Positions 25,119 to 33,763 are shown, counted from the stretch's first letter. The stretch: DNA of 64,000 nucleotides from Ignavibacteriota bacterium (GCA_016716225.1 JADJWT010000001.1:3420501-3484500), one strand, 5' to 3'. Notes: a model not told the origin generated them from the letters alone. A program made the numbers and translations.

Positions 25119-26117
25119 ATGGCAAAAAAAGACAACTTCATAAAAATTAAAACTGCTCAAATTAGCTTAATTGTTGGATTATTAATTTTCGTAATTAAAA
25201 TTTCCGCATTTATTTTAACCAATTCTAGTGCAATATTTTCCGACGCCGCTGAATCAATTGTTCACATTCTTGCTACAGGAATGGTTTTGTATAGTATCAT
25301 ATTAAGTTCACGTCCACCGGATAAATCACATTTATATGGACATGGAAATATTGAATATTTTTCTGCAGGAGTTGAAGGATTATTAATAATAATTGCAGCT
25401 TTATCAATAATTTATTTTGCGGTAAGCGATTTAATTTTGGGATTAAAACCAAACCAACTTGATACTGGAACAATATTAATTGGAATTGCGGGAATTATAA
25501 ATATATTTCTTGGATTATGGATTGTAAGAAAAGGAAAAACTACAAATTCTCTTGCGCTAGTTGCTGATGGGAAACATATTTTAACAGATGCTTACACAAG
25601 TATTGGAGTTGTTATTGGATTAATTTTGGTTTTAATAACAAAAATTTATTTAATCGATCCTTTGATCGCAATTTTTGTTGCTACAAATATTATTTTCACA
25701 GGATACCAGCTTATTAGAGAATCTGTTGGCGGATTAATGATGGAAACTGATAATGATCTTCTAAATAAAATTTCAGAATTACTAAATAAAATTAGAACAA
25801 ATTATTTAATTGATGTTCACCAATTAAGATTCTGGAAATCTGCAAATAAAGTTTTTATAGATTTTCACTTAACTCTACCATACTTTTTTAACATAAAACA
25901 ATCGCATGAAATTGAAGAAGATATATTAGAGAATTTCCAAAATACAATTCCAAATTCAGAAATTAGAATTCATTTTGATTTTTGCATTTCTAAACATTGT
26001 AAATTTTGCAATTTCGAAAATTGTGAAGTAAGACAAGAAAATTTTATTCAATTAATTGAGTGGAACCATACTAAACTTTTAAACGGACCAAATATTAAAA
26101 CTTCGGATAAAGATTAA
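25119..26117 (+). CDS. Cation diffusion facilitator (CDF) family transporter with Cys-rich tail
   Basis: The 332-residue protein has six predicted helices in the first ~205 residues. The second metal-site motif ADGKHILTDAYTS is present in helix 5. The helix 2 equivalent reads FSDAAESIVH, a variant of the usual D-x-x-x-D. The cytoplasmic C-terminal domain (about 210-290) has the family alpha/beta pattern. A tail then carries four Cys at about 289, 294, 297 and 302 (FCISKHCKFCNFENCEV) plus His, a likely additional metal site. It exports Zn2+, Fe2+ or a similar ion in exchange for protons. It is divergent from the hydrogenase genes, which need much iron, so an iron-linked role is possible but unproven. 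Confidence 0.88.
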   Translation: MAKKDNFIKIKTAQISLIVGLLIFVIKISAFILTNSSAIFSDAAESIVHILATGMVLYSIILSSRPPDKSHLYGHGNIEYFSAGVEGLLIIIAALSIIYFAVSDLILGLKPNQLDTGTILIGIAGIINIFLGLWIVRKGKTTNSLALVADGKHILTDAYTSIGVVIGLILVLITKIYLIDPLIAIFVATNIIFTGYQLIRESVGGLMMETDNDLLNKISELLNKIRTNYLIDVHQLRFWKSANKVFIDFHLTLPYFFNIKQSHEIEEDILENFQNTIPNSEIRIHFDFCISKHCKFCNFENCEVRQENFIQLIEWNHTKLLNGPNIKTSDKD

Positions 26118-26124
26118 GAATATT

Positions 26125-26613
26125 TTAATAATTCAACTTTTCATTTTTTTTCATAGATTCTTCAGCCATTTTCGTTTTGTATAGAATAAACTTTTGCTGT
26201 AAATTTTTATCACTTGTAGCTAAAATTTGAACAGCTAGAAGTGCTGCATTTTTTGCTCCATCTATTGCTACAGTTGCAACAGGAATTCCAGGTGGCATTT
26301 GCACAATTGATAAAAGTGAATCTAATCCATCTTGAAATTTTGATTTAATTGGAACACCAATTACCGGCAAAATTGTATTTCCGGCAGTTACACCAGGAAG
26401 ATGAGCTGCCATTCCTGCTGCGGCAATTATAACTTTTAAACCTCTTTCTGATGCAGATTTTGTATAATTTGAATGTTCATCCGGTGTTCTATGAGCAGAT
26501 AAAATTTTAACTTCAAAAGTTACTTCAAATTCTTTGAAAACATCAAAAGCCTTTTCCATTATAGGCAAATCTGAATCGCTGCCCATAATTATTCCAATTA
26601 ATGGATTATTCAT
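26125..26613 (-). CDS. purE: N5-carboxyaminoimidazole ribonucleotide mutase
   Basis: This 162-residue PurE has the active-site loop GIIMGSDSDLPIM near residue 10, SAHRTPDEH near 42 with the catalytic His, and AAAGMAAHLPGVTAG near 68. The strand and helix set GVPIKSKFQDGLDSLLSIVQMPPGIPVATVAIDG completes the fold. These are class I features (SAHRTP), so it should interconvert N5-CAIR and CAIR in purine synthesis, with PurK elsewhere. It converges on the CDF gene with only 7 bp between stops. Two copies of a 12-bp direct repeat lie upstream. Confidence 0.95.
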   Translation of the reverse strand: MNNPLIGIIMGSDSDLPIMEKAFDVFKEFEVTFEVKILSAHRTPDEHSNYTKSASERGLKVIIAAAGMAAHLPGVTAGNTILPVIGVPIKSKFQDGLDSLLSIVQMPPGIPVATVAIDGAKNAALLAVQILATSDKNLQQKFILYKTKMAEESMKKNEKLNY

Positions 26614-26637
26614 AAAATTTTCCCAAAATTGATTTTA

Positions 26638-26697
26638 ATTTTCTAATAGAAATATAGGAAGAATTGTTAAAATTTGTAATTCGAAATTTTCTAATAG
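26638..26697. repeat. Two 12-bp direct repeats upstream of purE
   Basis: ATTTTCTAATAG occurs at 26638-26649 and again at 26686-26697, with starts 48 bp apart, between the purE start and the stop of the adhesin-like lipoprotein gene. On the purE coding strand this reads CTATTAGAAAAT twice, within about 90 bp upstream of the start. Tandem spacing near a whole number of helical turns could suit a regulator, but the AT-rich sequence makes chance possible. Confidence 0.35.
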
Positions 26698-26704
26698 GAC
26701 AAAT

Positions 26705-27349
26705 CTATTTTCTTTCTAACGAACCGGCTCCGGAAATATCGGTTGTAATATCGTTTGCATCACCATATAATTCAATATTTCCCGCTCCAGAAACATCAGC
26801 ATTGATTGATTTTGAAGCATAAACCTTTGCATTTGCTGCCCCGGAAACATCAATTTTAATATTTTCCGACATAAAATCCTTTGCCATTAAATCTGCGGCT
26901 CCAGATAAATCGATATTTAAAATATTAGTACTTCCTTCAATTTCAACATAACCAGCACCGCTTAAATCAATTTCAAATCTTTCGGAATTAACTTCTTTAG
27001 CAATAACGTTATTTGCACCGGAACAATTTATTGATGAAAGTTCCGGAACAGTAATTGAAATCAGCATTTTTTTTGTGGGTCGTAAATTTTCTTTAGAATA
27101 AATGAACAATGTATTTTTTTTAACTTTTGTTTTTATTAAATCAACTAAATTTGATTCGGCATAAATTGTTAATGTTTGAGATTTTCCACTTTCTATCTCA
27201 ACATCAAAATTTCCCGAAACATCAACCATTTCAAATGAATCAATATTTCTAATTTCAGAAATCTCTTCACCATTTCCTTTAATTCCACCAATTTTGCATG
27301 CATAAAAACTAACTGAAGCAATTATAATTAAAATTAAATTTTTGGTCAT
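26705..27349 (-). CDS. DUF2807 adhesin-like lipoprotein
   Basis: I start this at ATG 27349 (MTKNLILIIIASVSFYAC); an upstream in-frame start would place 19 extra residues before the signal peptide. The 214-residue protein has a lipoprotein signal with Cys at about residue 18. The mature part is a right-handed beta-helix of the head-GIN/DUF2807 type. It shows repeated SGA motifs: NCSGANNV, DLSGAGYV, DLSGAADL, DVSGAANA, DVSGAGNI and DISGAGSL. This gives about six turns of ~20 residues. The family is common in Bacteroidota and is associated with the cell surface, but function is unproven. It stands alone between purE and ppa. Confidence 0.85.
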   Translation of the reverse strand: MTKNLILIIIASVSFYACKIGGIKGNGEEISEIRNIDSFEMVDVSGNFDVEIESGKSQTLTIYAESNLVDLIKTKVKKNTLFIYSKENLRPTKKMLISITVPELSSINCSGANNVIAKEVNSERFEIDLSGAGYVEIEGSTNILNIDLSGAADLMAKDFMSENIKIDVSGAANAKVYASKSINADVSGAGNIELYGDANDITTDISGAGSLERK

Positions 27350-27488
27350 TTTATCTTCCAGCTTTTTGATTAAGACGAATAAATTAAAATTTTGTTCCGT
27401 AAACAATTACTCAATTTGTGATAAAAAATAAATTACTTTTAACTAAATTCATTATATTTTGCACACTAATAAATTTAATGGATTGAAA

Positions 27489-28100
27489 ATGAAATTTCCA
27501 ACCCCCTTTTTTAAATGGAGGCCTCATCCTTGGCATGGATTAGAGCTTGGAAAAAATCCGCCGTTTGTTGTAAATGCATATATTGAAATTACGCCCTTTG
27601 ACTTTGTGAAATATGAAGTTGAAAAAATAACTGGATATTTAAGAGTAGATAGGCCGCATAGAACATCCTCTCAGCCACCATCTTTATATGGATTTATTCC
27701 AAAAACATATTGCGGAAATCGTGTAAGAGATCTTTCACCAAGTTCAAAAAAAGGTGATGGTGATCCTCTTGATATTTGCATTATTACTGAAAGACCAATC
27801 AATAAATCGGAAATTATTCTTGATGCAAAAGTTGTAGGCGGAATTCAAATGGTTGATCACAAGGAAGCAGATGATAAAATAATTGCTGTTTTGCATAATG
27901 ATAATGTTTGGCAAGGTGCTGAAAATATTGATGATTTACCAAAAGTTATGATTGACAGATTGCGACATTATTTTCTAACCTATAAGTTAATTCCCGGCGA
28001 AAAACCAGATGTAAAAATTGATAAGATTTATGATCGGGAGCATGCATTAAAAGTAGTAGAAGCTGCAATTCTTGATTATAAAGATGAACACGGCGATTGA
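27489..28100 (+). CDS. ppa: Inorganic pyrophosphatase, soluble family I
   Basis: I use ATG 27489 (MKFPTPFFKWRPHPWHGLEL); a TTG 30 bp upstream is also in frame. The 203-residue protein has the family I signature GDGDPLDICII, with the metal-binding Asp cluster. YGFIPKTYCGN lies before it and DLPKVMIDRLRHYFLTYK after it, matching the C-terminal helix. It hydrolyses pyrophosphate to phosphate in the cytosol and drives biosynthetic reactions forward. The N-terminus WRPHPWHGL is longer than in E. coli Ppa and resembles a subgroup found in several anaerobes, which I cannot confirm here. Confidence 0.93.
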   Translation: MKFPTPFFKWRPHPWHGLELGKNPPFVVNAYIEITPFDFVKYEVEKITGYLRVDRPHRTSSQPPSLYGFIPKTYCGNRVRDLSPSSKKGDGDPLDICIITERPINKSEIILDAKVVGGIQMVDHKEADDKIIAVLHNDNVWQGAENIDDLPKVMIDRLRHYFLTYKLIPGEKPDVKIDKIYDREHALKVVEAAILDYKDEHGD

Positions 28101-28124
28101 TTTAATCTCACTAAAGGTTTTAAA

Positions 28125-29300
28125 ATGAATTATTTGGAATCAGAAGATGTTCATCTTGTTGAATATCAGAATAAAAAAATACTATTGATTGGAACAGCAC
28201 ATATATCCAAAAAATCTGCTGAATTAGTTAAAGAAGTAATTACTTCTGAAAATCCAGATACTGTTTGCATTGAATTAGATGAAAACAGATTGGATGCTAT
28301 TCTTAATAAAAATAGGTGGGAAAATTTAGATCTTAAAACAATTATTAAACAAAAGCAGTTAACTACTTTAATTATAAACATATTACTATCATCATATCAG
28401 AAAAAACTTGGGACTAATATTGGTGTAAATCCCGGAGTTGAACTTTTTGAGGCATATAACATTGCGAAAGAAAACAATATAAATATACAACTTTCCGATC
28501 GTGATGTAAAAATCACATTAAAAAGAGCTTGGCGGAAAATGAGTTTTTATCAAAAAGCAAAATTTATGTCAATTATAGTAGCAAGCATTTTTACAAATGA
28601 ACAAATTTCCGAAGAACAATTAGAAGAATTAAAAAATAAAGATATTTTAACTGAGCTATTGAATGAACTTGGTAGTGAAATGCCAACATTGAAAACAGTT
28701 CTAATTGATGAGCGTGATTCTTATTTGGCAGAAAAAATAAAAAATGCTCCCGGAGATAAAATAGTTGCTGTTGTTGGCGCTGGTCATGTAAATGGTATAA
28801 TAAATAAAATTAACAACAATGAAAATATTGAATTAAATAAAATAACAGAAATACCAGATAATTCATTGTTTACAAAAATTGCTGGTTGGTCAATTCCAAT
28901 TTTAATAATTGGGTCTATTTTCTTAATTGGAATTAATAAGGGATTTGATGAAGCTGGAAATGCTGCATTAATTTGGATATTGGCAAGTGGATTACCAGCT
29001 GCAATAGGAACTTTATTCGCTTATGGACATCCATATTCAATAATTTCAGTATTTTTTGCTGCTCCAATTACAACTTTATCACCATTGATTGGTGCTGGTT
29101 ATGTTGCGGCTTTTGTTCAAACTTATTTCAAACCTCCAAAAGTTTTGGAAATTCAGAATGTAAGTAATGATTTAAATAAAATCAGTAACTGGTGGAAAAA
29201 TAAACTTTTACGAATTTTACTTGTATTTACTTTTTCGAGTTTAGGAAGTGCTTTAGGTGCTTATATTGGAGCTTACAAAATTTTTACAAATATCTTTTAA
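28125..29300 (+). CDS. TraB/PrgY-family membrane protein
   Basis: The 391-residue protein begins with the TraB (GumN-like) domain: ILLIGTAHISKKSAELVKEVI near residue 20 holds the conserved GTxH, and PDTVCIELDENR near 45 the conserved E-x-x-x-x-R. IQLSDRDVKITLKRAWRKMS lies near 120, and VAVVGAGHVNGI near 215. The C-terminal 150 residues carry four or five hydrophobic helices. Bacterial PrgY blocks pheromone activity in Enterococcus, and the family is thought to be metalloprotease-like, but the function in this type of organism is unknown. It follows ppa by 24 bp on the same strand. Confidence 0.87.
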   Translation: MNYLESEDVHLVEYQNKKILLIGTAHISKKSAELVKEVITSENPDTVCIELDENRLDAILNKNRWENLDLKTIIKQKQLTTLIINILLSSYQKKLGTNIGVNPGVELFEAYNIAKENNINIQLSDRDVKITLKRAWRKMSFYQKAKFMSIIVASIFTNEQISEEQLEELKNKDILTELLNELGSEMPTLKTVLIDERDSYLAEKIKNAPGDKIVAVVGAGHVNGIINKINNNENIELNKITEIPDNSLFTKIAGWSIPILIIGSIFLIGINKGFDEAGNAALIWILASGLPAAIGTLFAYGHPYSIISVFFAAPITTLSPLIGAGYVAAFVQTYFKPPKVLEIQNVSNDLNKISNWWKNKLLRILLVFTFSSLGSALGAYIGAYKIFTNIF

Positions 29301-29302
29301 TA

Positions 29303-29320
29303 AATTTTATTAATAAAATT
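29303..29320. terminator. Perfect A/T palindrome between convergent genes
   Basis: AATTTTATTAATAAAATT is an 18-base perfect palindrome just after the TraB-family stop and 12 bp before the pduT stop. It could form a short A/T stem with flanking T runs on both strands. As no G or C is present, termination by it is a weak inference. Confidence 0.3.
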
Positions 29321-29332
29321 CTAATTTATATT

Positions 29333-29884
29333 TTATATCATTTCGCTTAAAAGTTCTTTTCTTGGTTGCGGAATTACAACTTTATTTACAAGTAAACCCT
29401 TTTCGCTAATTAAATTTGCACCAGCATCAACAGCAGATTGAACAGCCGCAACTTCTCCGGTTAGTGTACAAAATGCTTTTCCTCCCAATGCCATTGCCAA
29501 TCTAATTTCTATAATTTGCACAGAAGCAGATTTTACAGCTGCGTCTGCTCCTTCAATTAACGAGGAAACTGAAAATGATTCAATAATACCTAATGCTTCT
29601 AAATTTTCCACACCAGAATGTCCGGATAACGCTGGGAAAATATCTTTGTGAACATTTGGAATTACAAAAGTATCAATAACTGCAAATTCAATTTGAGACG
29701 CAGCTGTTTCAACTGCAGATTGAACTGCAGCAACATCTCCGCCAACTAAAACCATATATTTTCCGGAGCAAATTGTTCTCGATAAAATTAATTCAACTTC
29801 TGAAGTTTTTAACATAATATCTGCCGCTTGCATTCCAGCTGCAATACTTGATAATTCTATTAATCCAATTGAATTCATTTGCAT
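29333..29884 (-). CDS. pduT: Bacterial microcompartment trimeric shell protein, PduT-like
   Basis: This 183-residue protein holds two BMC domains in tandem (about 5-90 and 98-180): MNSIGLIELSSIAAGMQAADIML starts the first, and ALGIIESFSVSSLIEGADAAVK the second. Both have the GGDVAAVQSAV or TGEVAAVQSAV edge motif. Cys39 in RTICSGK corresponds to the Cys that binds a [4Fe-4S] cluster at the three-fold axis of PduT (Cys38 in the known proteins). It is therefore a pseudohexameric shell tile that may conduct electrons through a microcompartment wall. It lies 44 bp downstream of pduS. No other shell gene is in the window. Confidence 0.93.
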   Translation of the reverse strand: MQMNSIGLIELSSIAAGMQAADIMLKTSEVELILSRTICSGKYMVLVGGDVAAVQSAVETAASQIEFAVIDTFVIPNVHKDIFPALSGHSGVENLEALGIIESFSVSSLIEGADAAVKSASVQIIEIRLAMALGGKAFCTLTGEVAAVQSAVDAGANLISEKGLLVNKVVIPQPRKELLSEMI

Positions 29885-29928
29885 TTTATTCTATCCTTTC
29901 AAATTCATTTTGCTGAAAATTTTAGAAA

Positions 29929-31242
29929 TTAATTTTCAATAATTATAAAATCAGAAGTTACTTCTTTTATTTTTCCGCTAATTGAGGCATGAATATTTGC
30001 TCCCAATTTTCCATTTTCTATATTTGCAATTAATTGTCCAAAATTTACTTTTTCATCAACTTTTACAATTGGATTTGCAGAAAATCCAACATGTTGTTTC
30101 AGTAAAATTTTTACGATTTTGGGATCCGGGAAATTTCCACAATATGGGGTGTGATAATTATATTGCTCAACATTTAACCTTTTCATTAACTGTTTTATAG
30201 GAACTCTTCTGCCCTCTTTAATTGGATGAACTTTTAAAGGTTTAGTTTGCTCAAATTTTATTGAATTTTCTTTTAAATAATTTTTCCCTTGATCACATGC
30301 TTCGCGCGGATATAAATCTTCGGGACATGCATAAAGTGAACATAATCCGCATGAACAGCATAAATCAGCATATTGGTTCCAAACTTTTTCACCGCTTGCT
30401 GAAAAACCAAGTGATCTCATTACCTTATGCGGTTGAACATCATATCCTAATAAATATCTTGGGCAAAATTCTGTACAATAACTACATTGATCGCAAGCAG
30501 ATTTTCCAATTCGATTCATGCTTGATTTTGAACGATTCATTCTATTTATCAAATAATGATCATTTGGTAAAATTATAAGTCCGGCAGTTGTTTTGGTAAT
30601 TACTTCATCCAAATTAAACGATAATTTTCCCATCATGATTCCGGAAACAAAAATTCCATATTCTTGAATTGTTGTTCCACCAACAAAACTCAAAATATCT
30701 CTAAATGAAGTTCCAATTGGCACAAAAAAAGTTGAAGGATTTTTTACAGCTCCGGTAATACAAACGAATTTTTTCGTTACCGGAATATCTTGCGAAGCAT
30801 TATAAATATTGTAAAAAGTTTCAACATTATTTACAACACAGCCAACATCAAGTGGTAAACCTTTTGGTGGAATTAATCTTTTTGTTGCATGATAAACAAG
30901 TTCATATTCATCACCGGAAGGATAAAAATCACCCAAATAGCTCATTTGAATATTAGAATTTTTTAAAAGCGGTTCAATTTCGGAAATTGCATTAGCATTT
31001 TTTGATTTTATTCCAAAATACCCCTTTTTTGCATTTGTGCTTTCATACATCAATTTCATTCCGGAAACAATTTCCGGAGCATGATTTAACATAATTTCAT
31101 AATCTTTGTGTAATAGTGGTTCGCATTCAGCTCCGTTTGCCAAAATAATTTCAACATTGGATTTTGCTTTTATATGAGTTGGAAATCCAGCACCGCCAGC
31201 CCCAACAACTCCGGCATTAAATATTTTTTCCGATAAATCCAA
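29929..31242 (-). CDS. pduS: RnfC-like NADH-dependent cobalamin reductase, PduS-like
   Basis: The 437-residue protein has the NuoF/RnfC-type nucleotide domain (GAGGAGFPTHIKAK at ~14-26, LANGAECEPLLHKDYE near 34-49), then an SLBB domain. Two [4Fe-4S] sites follow (Cys250/253/256/260 and CCSCGLCSLYAC at ~295-306). A C-terminal barrel-sandwich domain completes it (FGQLIANIENGKLGANIHA). The order matches PduS, which reduces Co(III) cobalamin with NADH and docks to PduT in microcompartments. The start is TTG at 31242, overlapping nothing but only 2 bp after the phosphatase stop, with AAGGA upstream. In the absence of diol dehydratase genes here, its substrate is open. Confidence 0.92.
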   Translation of the reverse strand: MDLSEKIFNAGVVGAGGAGFPTHIKAKSNVEIILANGAECEPLLHKDYEIMLNHAPEIVSGMKLMYESTNAKKGYFGIKSKNANAISEIEPLLKNSNIQMSYLGDFYPSGDEYELVYHATKRLIPPKGLPLDVGCVVNNVETFYNIYNASQDIPVTKKFVCITGAVKNPSTFFVPIGTSFRDILSFVGGTTIQEYGIFVSGIMMGKLSFNLDEVITKTTAGLIILPNDHYLINRMNRSKSSMNRIGKSACDQCSYCTEFCPRYLLGYDVQPHKVMRSLGFSASGEKVWNQYADLCCSCGLCSLYACPEDLYPREACDQGKNYLKENSIKFEQTKPLKVHPIKEGRRVPIKQLMKRLNVEQYNYHTPYCGNFPDPKIVKILLKQHVGFSANPIVKVDEKVNFGQLIANIENGKLGANIHASISGKIKEVTSDFIIIEN

Positions 31243-31244
31243 TT

Positions 31245-32477
31245 CTAATTCCTTTTAATTACAACTATAGTTTTATCATCTTGATATTTACTATCTGCAG
31301 TTGAAAATTTTTGAACATCTTCAATAATTAAAGCGGCAATTTGTTTTGGTGTTTTTGATTTGTTCACAATAATCAAATTTGCTAAACGATTTTCTTCATA
31401 AAATTCATATGCATTATTTGCGGCTTCGGTAATTCCATCAGAATAAATTACTAAAACATCACCCGAACTAAAATTTATACTATCTGTTTCATATTTTGAG
31501 TTTGGTGCCGGACCTAATAATGGTCCAGTTGGTTCAAGCATTAAAATTTTATTTGTTTTATTGTGATAAAACATTGGCGGATTGTGTCCGGCATTTGCAT
31601 ATAAAAATAATCCTTTTTTATCATCCGATAATTCACCGTAAAATAGTGAAGCAAACTTGTCATCGCTAAAAATTTTATTTACAAGTTTGTTCATCCTATT
31701 CATCATTGGTGAAATTTTCATTTGGAAATTTCCAGCCATTCTAATTGCACCGGAAATGTACATTGCTTCTGCGGACGCACTTAATCCTTTTGAGGCAGCA
31801 TCACCAACAACAATCCCCAATCTTTCTTCATCATCGCCGACTTTTATATAATCATAAAAATCTCCGCCAACAATTTCTGCCGGAATTGTAACGCCAAAAA
31901 TATCATACCCATGAAATTTATATTCATGTTCTGGTAATATACTTCTTTGTAATTGTTTAGCTTTATCTATATCAGCTATTAAATTTTTTCGTGAAAAGGA
32001 TAATCTTCTTTCTCTAATTTTTGATGTTAAAACCGTTGCAACAATATTTAGAATATAACGGAGTTCATCTTTAATTTCGTTGCTGTTTACGGCAAGTAAA
32101 TATTCGTAATATGAATTATCACCAATTTTTTTCTTTGAACCAATTCCGGATGCAGAATATTTAAATATTCCCTTTTTAAGTAAAACTTCATTTGTTTCAT
32201 TTGCTAAAATTGTTCTGTATTTTGAAACAATATTTAGTATAGGATTTTCTTCAAGAGTAAGTTTAAAATCTTTTTTTATTCTTTGCACTTTCCCCATTTG
32301 ATGCATTAGGAAATAAGATTTTTCTTCTACATTTAAAATCCATATTCTACCGCCGGAAATATTAATATCTGAATTTTCAATTAATTGCTTTAACACTTCA
32401 AAAAGTAATTCGCTTTCAGAATCAAAGTGTTTTGAAGCGAGTGCATCAATAGTTTTATAAAGTCTTTTTTGTTCCAT
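31245..32477 (-). CDS. SpoIIE/RsbU-type PP2C protein phosphatase with N-terminal sensor region
   Basis: This 410-residue protein has an N-terminal ~160 residues that look like a GAF-type sensor domain (ESELLFEVLKQLIENSDINISGGRIW and later strands). A short helical linker DKAKQLQRSILPE leads to the PP2C domain (~190-410). The metal-binding Asp residues are visible in IVGGDFYDYI, IVVGDAASKGLSA and VIYSDGITEAAN. Such proteins dephosphorylate anti-sigma factor antagonists in partner-switching systems. No anti-sigma kinase or STAS protein is adjacent. It lies immediately upstream of pduS (2 bp) and 17 bp downstream of the M64 peptidase, so it may control or accompany the PduS/PduT pair. Confidence 0.9.
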   Translation of the reverse strand: MEQKRLYKTIDALASKHFDSESELLFEVLKQLIENSDINISGGRIWILNVEEKSYFLMHQMGKVQRIKKDFKLTLEENPILNIVSKYRTILANETNEVLLKKGIFKYSASGIGSKKKIGDNSYYEYLLAVNSNEIKDELRYILNIVATVLTSKIRERRLSFSRKNLIADIDKAKQLQRSILPEHEYKFHGYDIFGVTIPAEIVGGDFYDYIKVGDDEERLGIVVGDAASKGLSASAEAMYISGAIRMAGNFQMKISPMMNRMNKLVNKIFSDDKFASLFYGELSDDKKGLFLYANAGHNPPMFYHNKTNKILMLEPTGPLLGPAPNSKYETDSINFSSGDVLVIYSDGITEAANNAYEFYEENRLANLIIVNKSKTPKQIAALIIEDVQKFSTADSKYQDDKTIVVIKRN

Positions 32478-32494
32478 TCAGTAAAGTTAAGATT

Positions 32495-33763
32495 TTAATT
32501 GATAAAATATTTAATCACTTTTTCAATTGCTTTTTTACTAACCAAATTAAACTCATCAATATCAAATGCTTTCATAATACTGTTTGGTGTTGATCGATAA
32601 ACTCCCCTTGCAACATAACCGCCACCTTCGTAAACTCCTAATTCTAAAGCATTTTTATTCTCAGTATTCGTAGGAATTTCAATCTCTTTATCTAATAAGT
32701 TTTTCCATTTCGATTCAAAATTTACAAGTGTTGTAATATTTGCTTCCCAAGGTTCAACATCAAGTGGATAAAAATCTTGATAAGAAACATCCGAAGTATA
32801 ATATTCATCAGCTAATCCTACAAGTCCGTGACCAAACTCATGAATAAATATTTTCTTTGAAGCTTCATTATCAACTGCGGTTGTTGAATAATAATTATAA
32901 ATTGAGCCTCCGCCGTATTTATCTGTATTTACCAAAATATAAATTTGATCATATGGAACATTTGATGCATAATTTCTTACGGATTTATTATCCATTGTCA
33001 TTATGTATCTTTCACTATCAAAAGTATAAAATGTTGAACCGACGGCGGTTGATTTCCAAATTGAATCTCTCGGAATATCAATACCGGAATCATTTGAAAT
33101 AGCTTTTACACACCAAATATTTATATCATTTTTATAGTTTGTAAATGGTTCATATTCAAATAAATATTTTGCAAATTTCTTTGCATCGTTTTCAAATTTT
33201 AACATTTCATCTTTCGTATATCCATCTGGAATAAAAACTATATCTAATTTTTCCGAATGATTTCCGGAATAATGAATCTTTAAATTTTCACATTTGTTTA
33301 ATTTCTCTTTTTTTACGAAATATGAATTCGGATCAATTATGAATTCATGTTTTTTTTGGAAATTGTTTTTTCTGTCTCTATCATGAATTTCTACTCTTAC
33401 AGAATCTTTTGGATAAGGGAAAACCAATGTTTCCGAAAATGTTCTTTCTATTTTTTTTGCTTCTTCTGTAGTTTGCCATTCTTGAAAAAGTGACGAATAT
33501 CCATGAGAGAAGATTAACTTATTAGATTTTAAATCATACATAAAAAACATAAAATTTCCGTAACCAAGTGTATCAATCAAATTCTTTTTTGATCCGCTCC
33601 AGTATGGTTCTTCAATCAATTCATCAAATGTGTAATAATCATTTTGATTATTCCCGGAATGAAAATAATCCAGGCGCAATTGCTTATCAAAAAAATATTC
33701 ATCAAAATTTATTTGGGAAAAATAAATATTTGTAAAAGTTAGAATTAACAAAATAGCTTTCAT
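32495..33763 (-). CDS. Secreted peptidase M64 (IgA peptidase family)
   Basis: The 422-residue protein has a signal peptide (MKAILLILTFTNIYFSQ, cut near residue 17). An N-terminal M64-type beta domain (~20-150) follows, then the peptidase domain starting LDIVFIPDGYTKDEM. The zinc-binding motif is FIHEFGHGLVGLADEYY, a HExxH followed by an Asp-Glu pair, as in M64 metallopeptidases. It would be exported and cut extracellular proteins, possibly proline- or glycan-rich ones. Its function in this lineage is unknown. It heads a leftward run with a phosphatase gene, pduS and pduT. Confidence 0.88.
   Translation of the reverse strand: MKAILLILTFTNIYFSQINFDEYFFDKQLRLDYFHSGNNQNDYYTFDELIEEPYWSGSKKNLIDTLGYGNFMFFMYDLKSNKLIFSHGYSSLFQEWQTTEEAKKIERTFSETLVFPYPKDSVRVEIHDRDRKNNFQKKHEFIIDPNSYFVKKEKLNKCENLKIHYSGNHSEKLDIVFIPDGYTKDEMLKFENDAKKFAKYLFEYEPFTNYKNDINIWCVKAISNDSGIDIPRDSIWKSTAVGSTFYTFDSERYIMTMDNKSVRNYASNVPYDQIYILVNTDKYGGGSIYNYYSTTAVDNEASKKIFIHEFGHGLVGLADEYYTSDVSYQDFYPLDVEPWEANITTLVNFESKWKNLLDKEIEIPTNTENKNALELGVYEGGGYVARGVYRSTPNSIMKAFDIDEFNLVSKKAIEKVIKYFIN

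Noticed and set aside
27459..27488. TTG start for ppa
   Set aside because: The ATG at 27489 begins the recognisable N-terminus; the ten extra residues have no family counterpart that I know.
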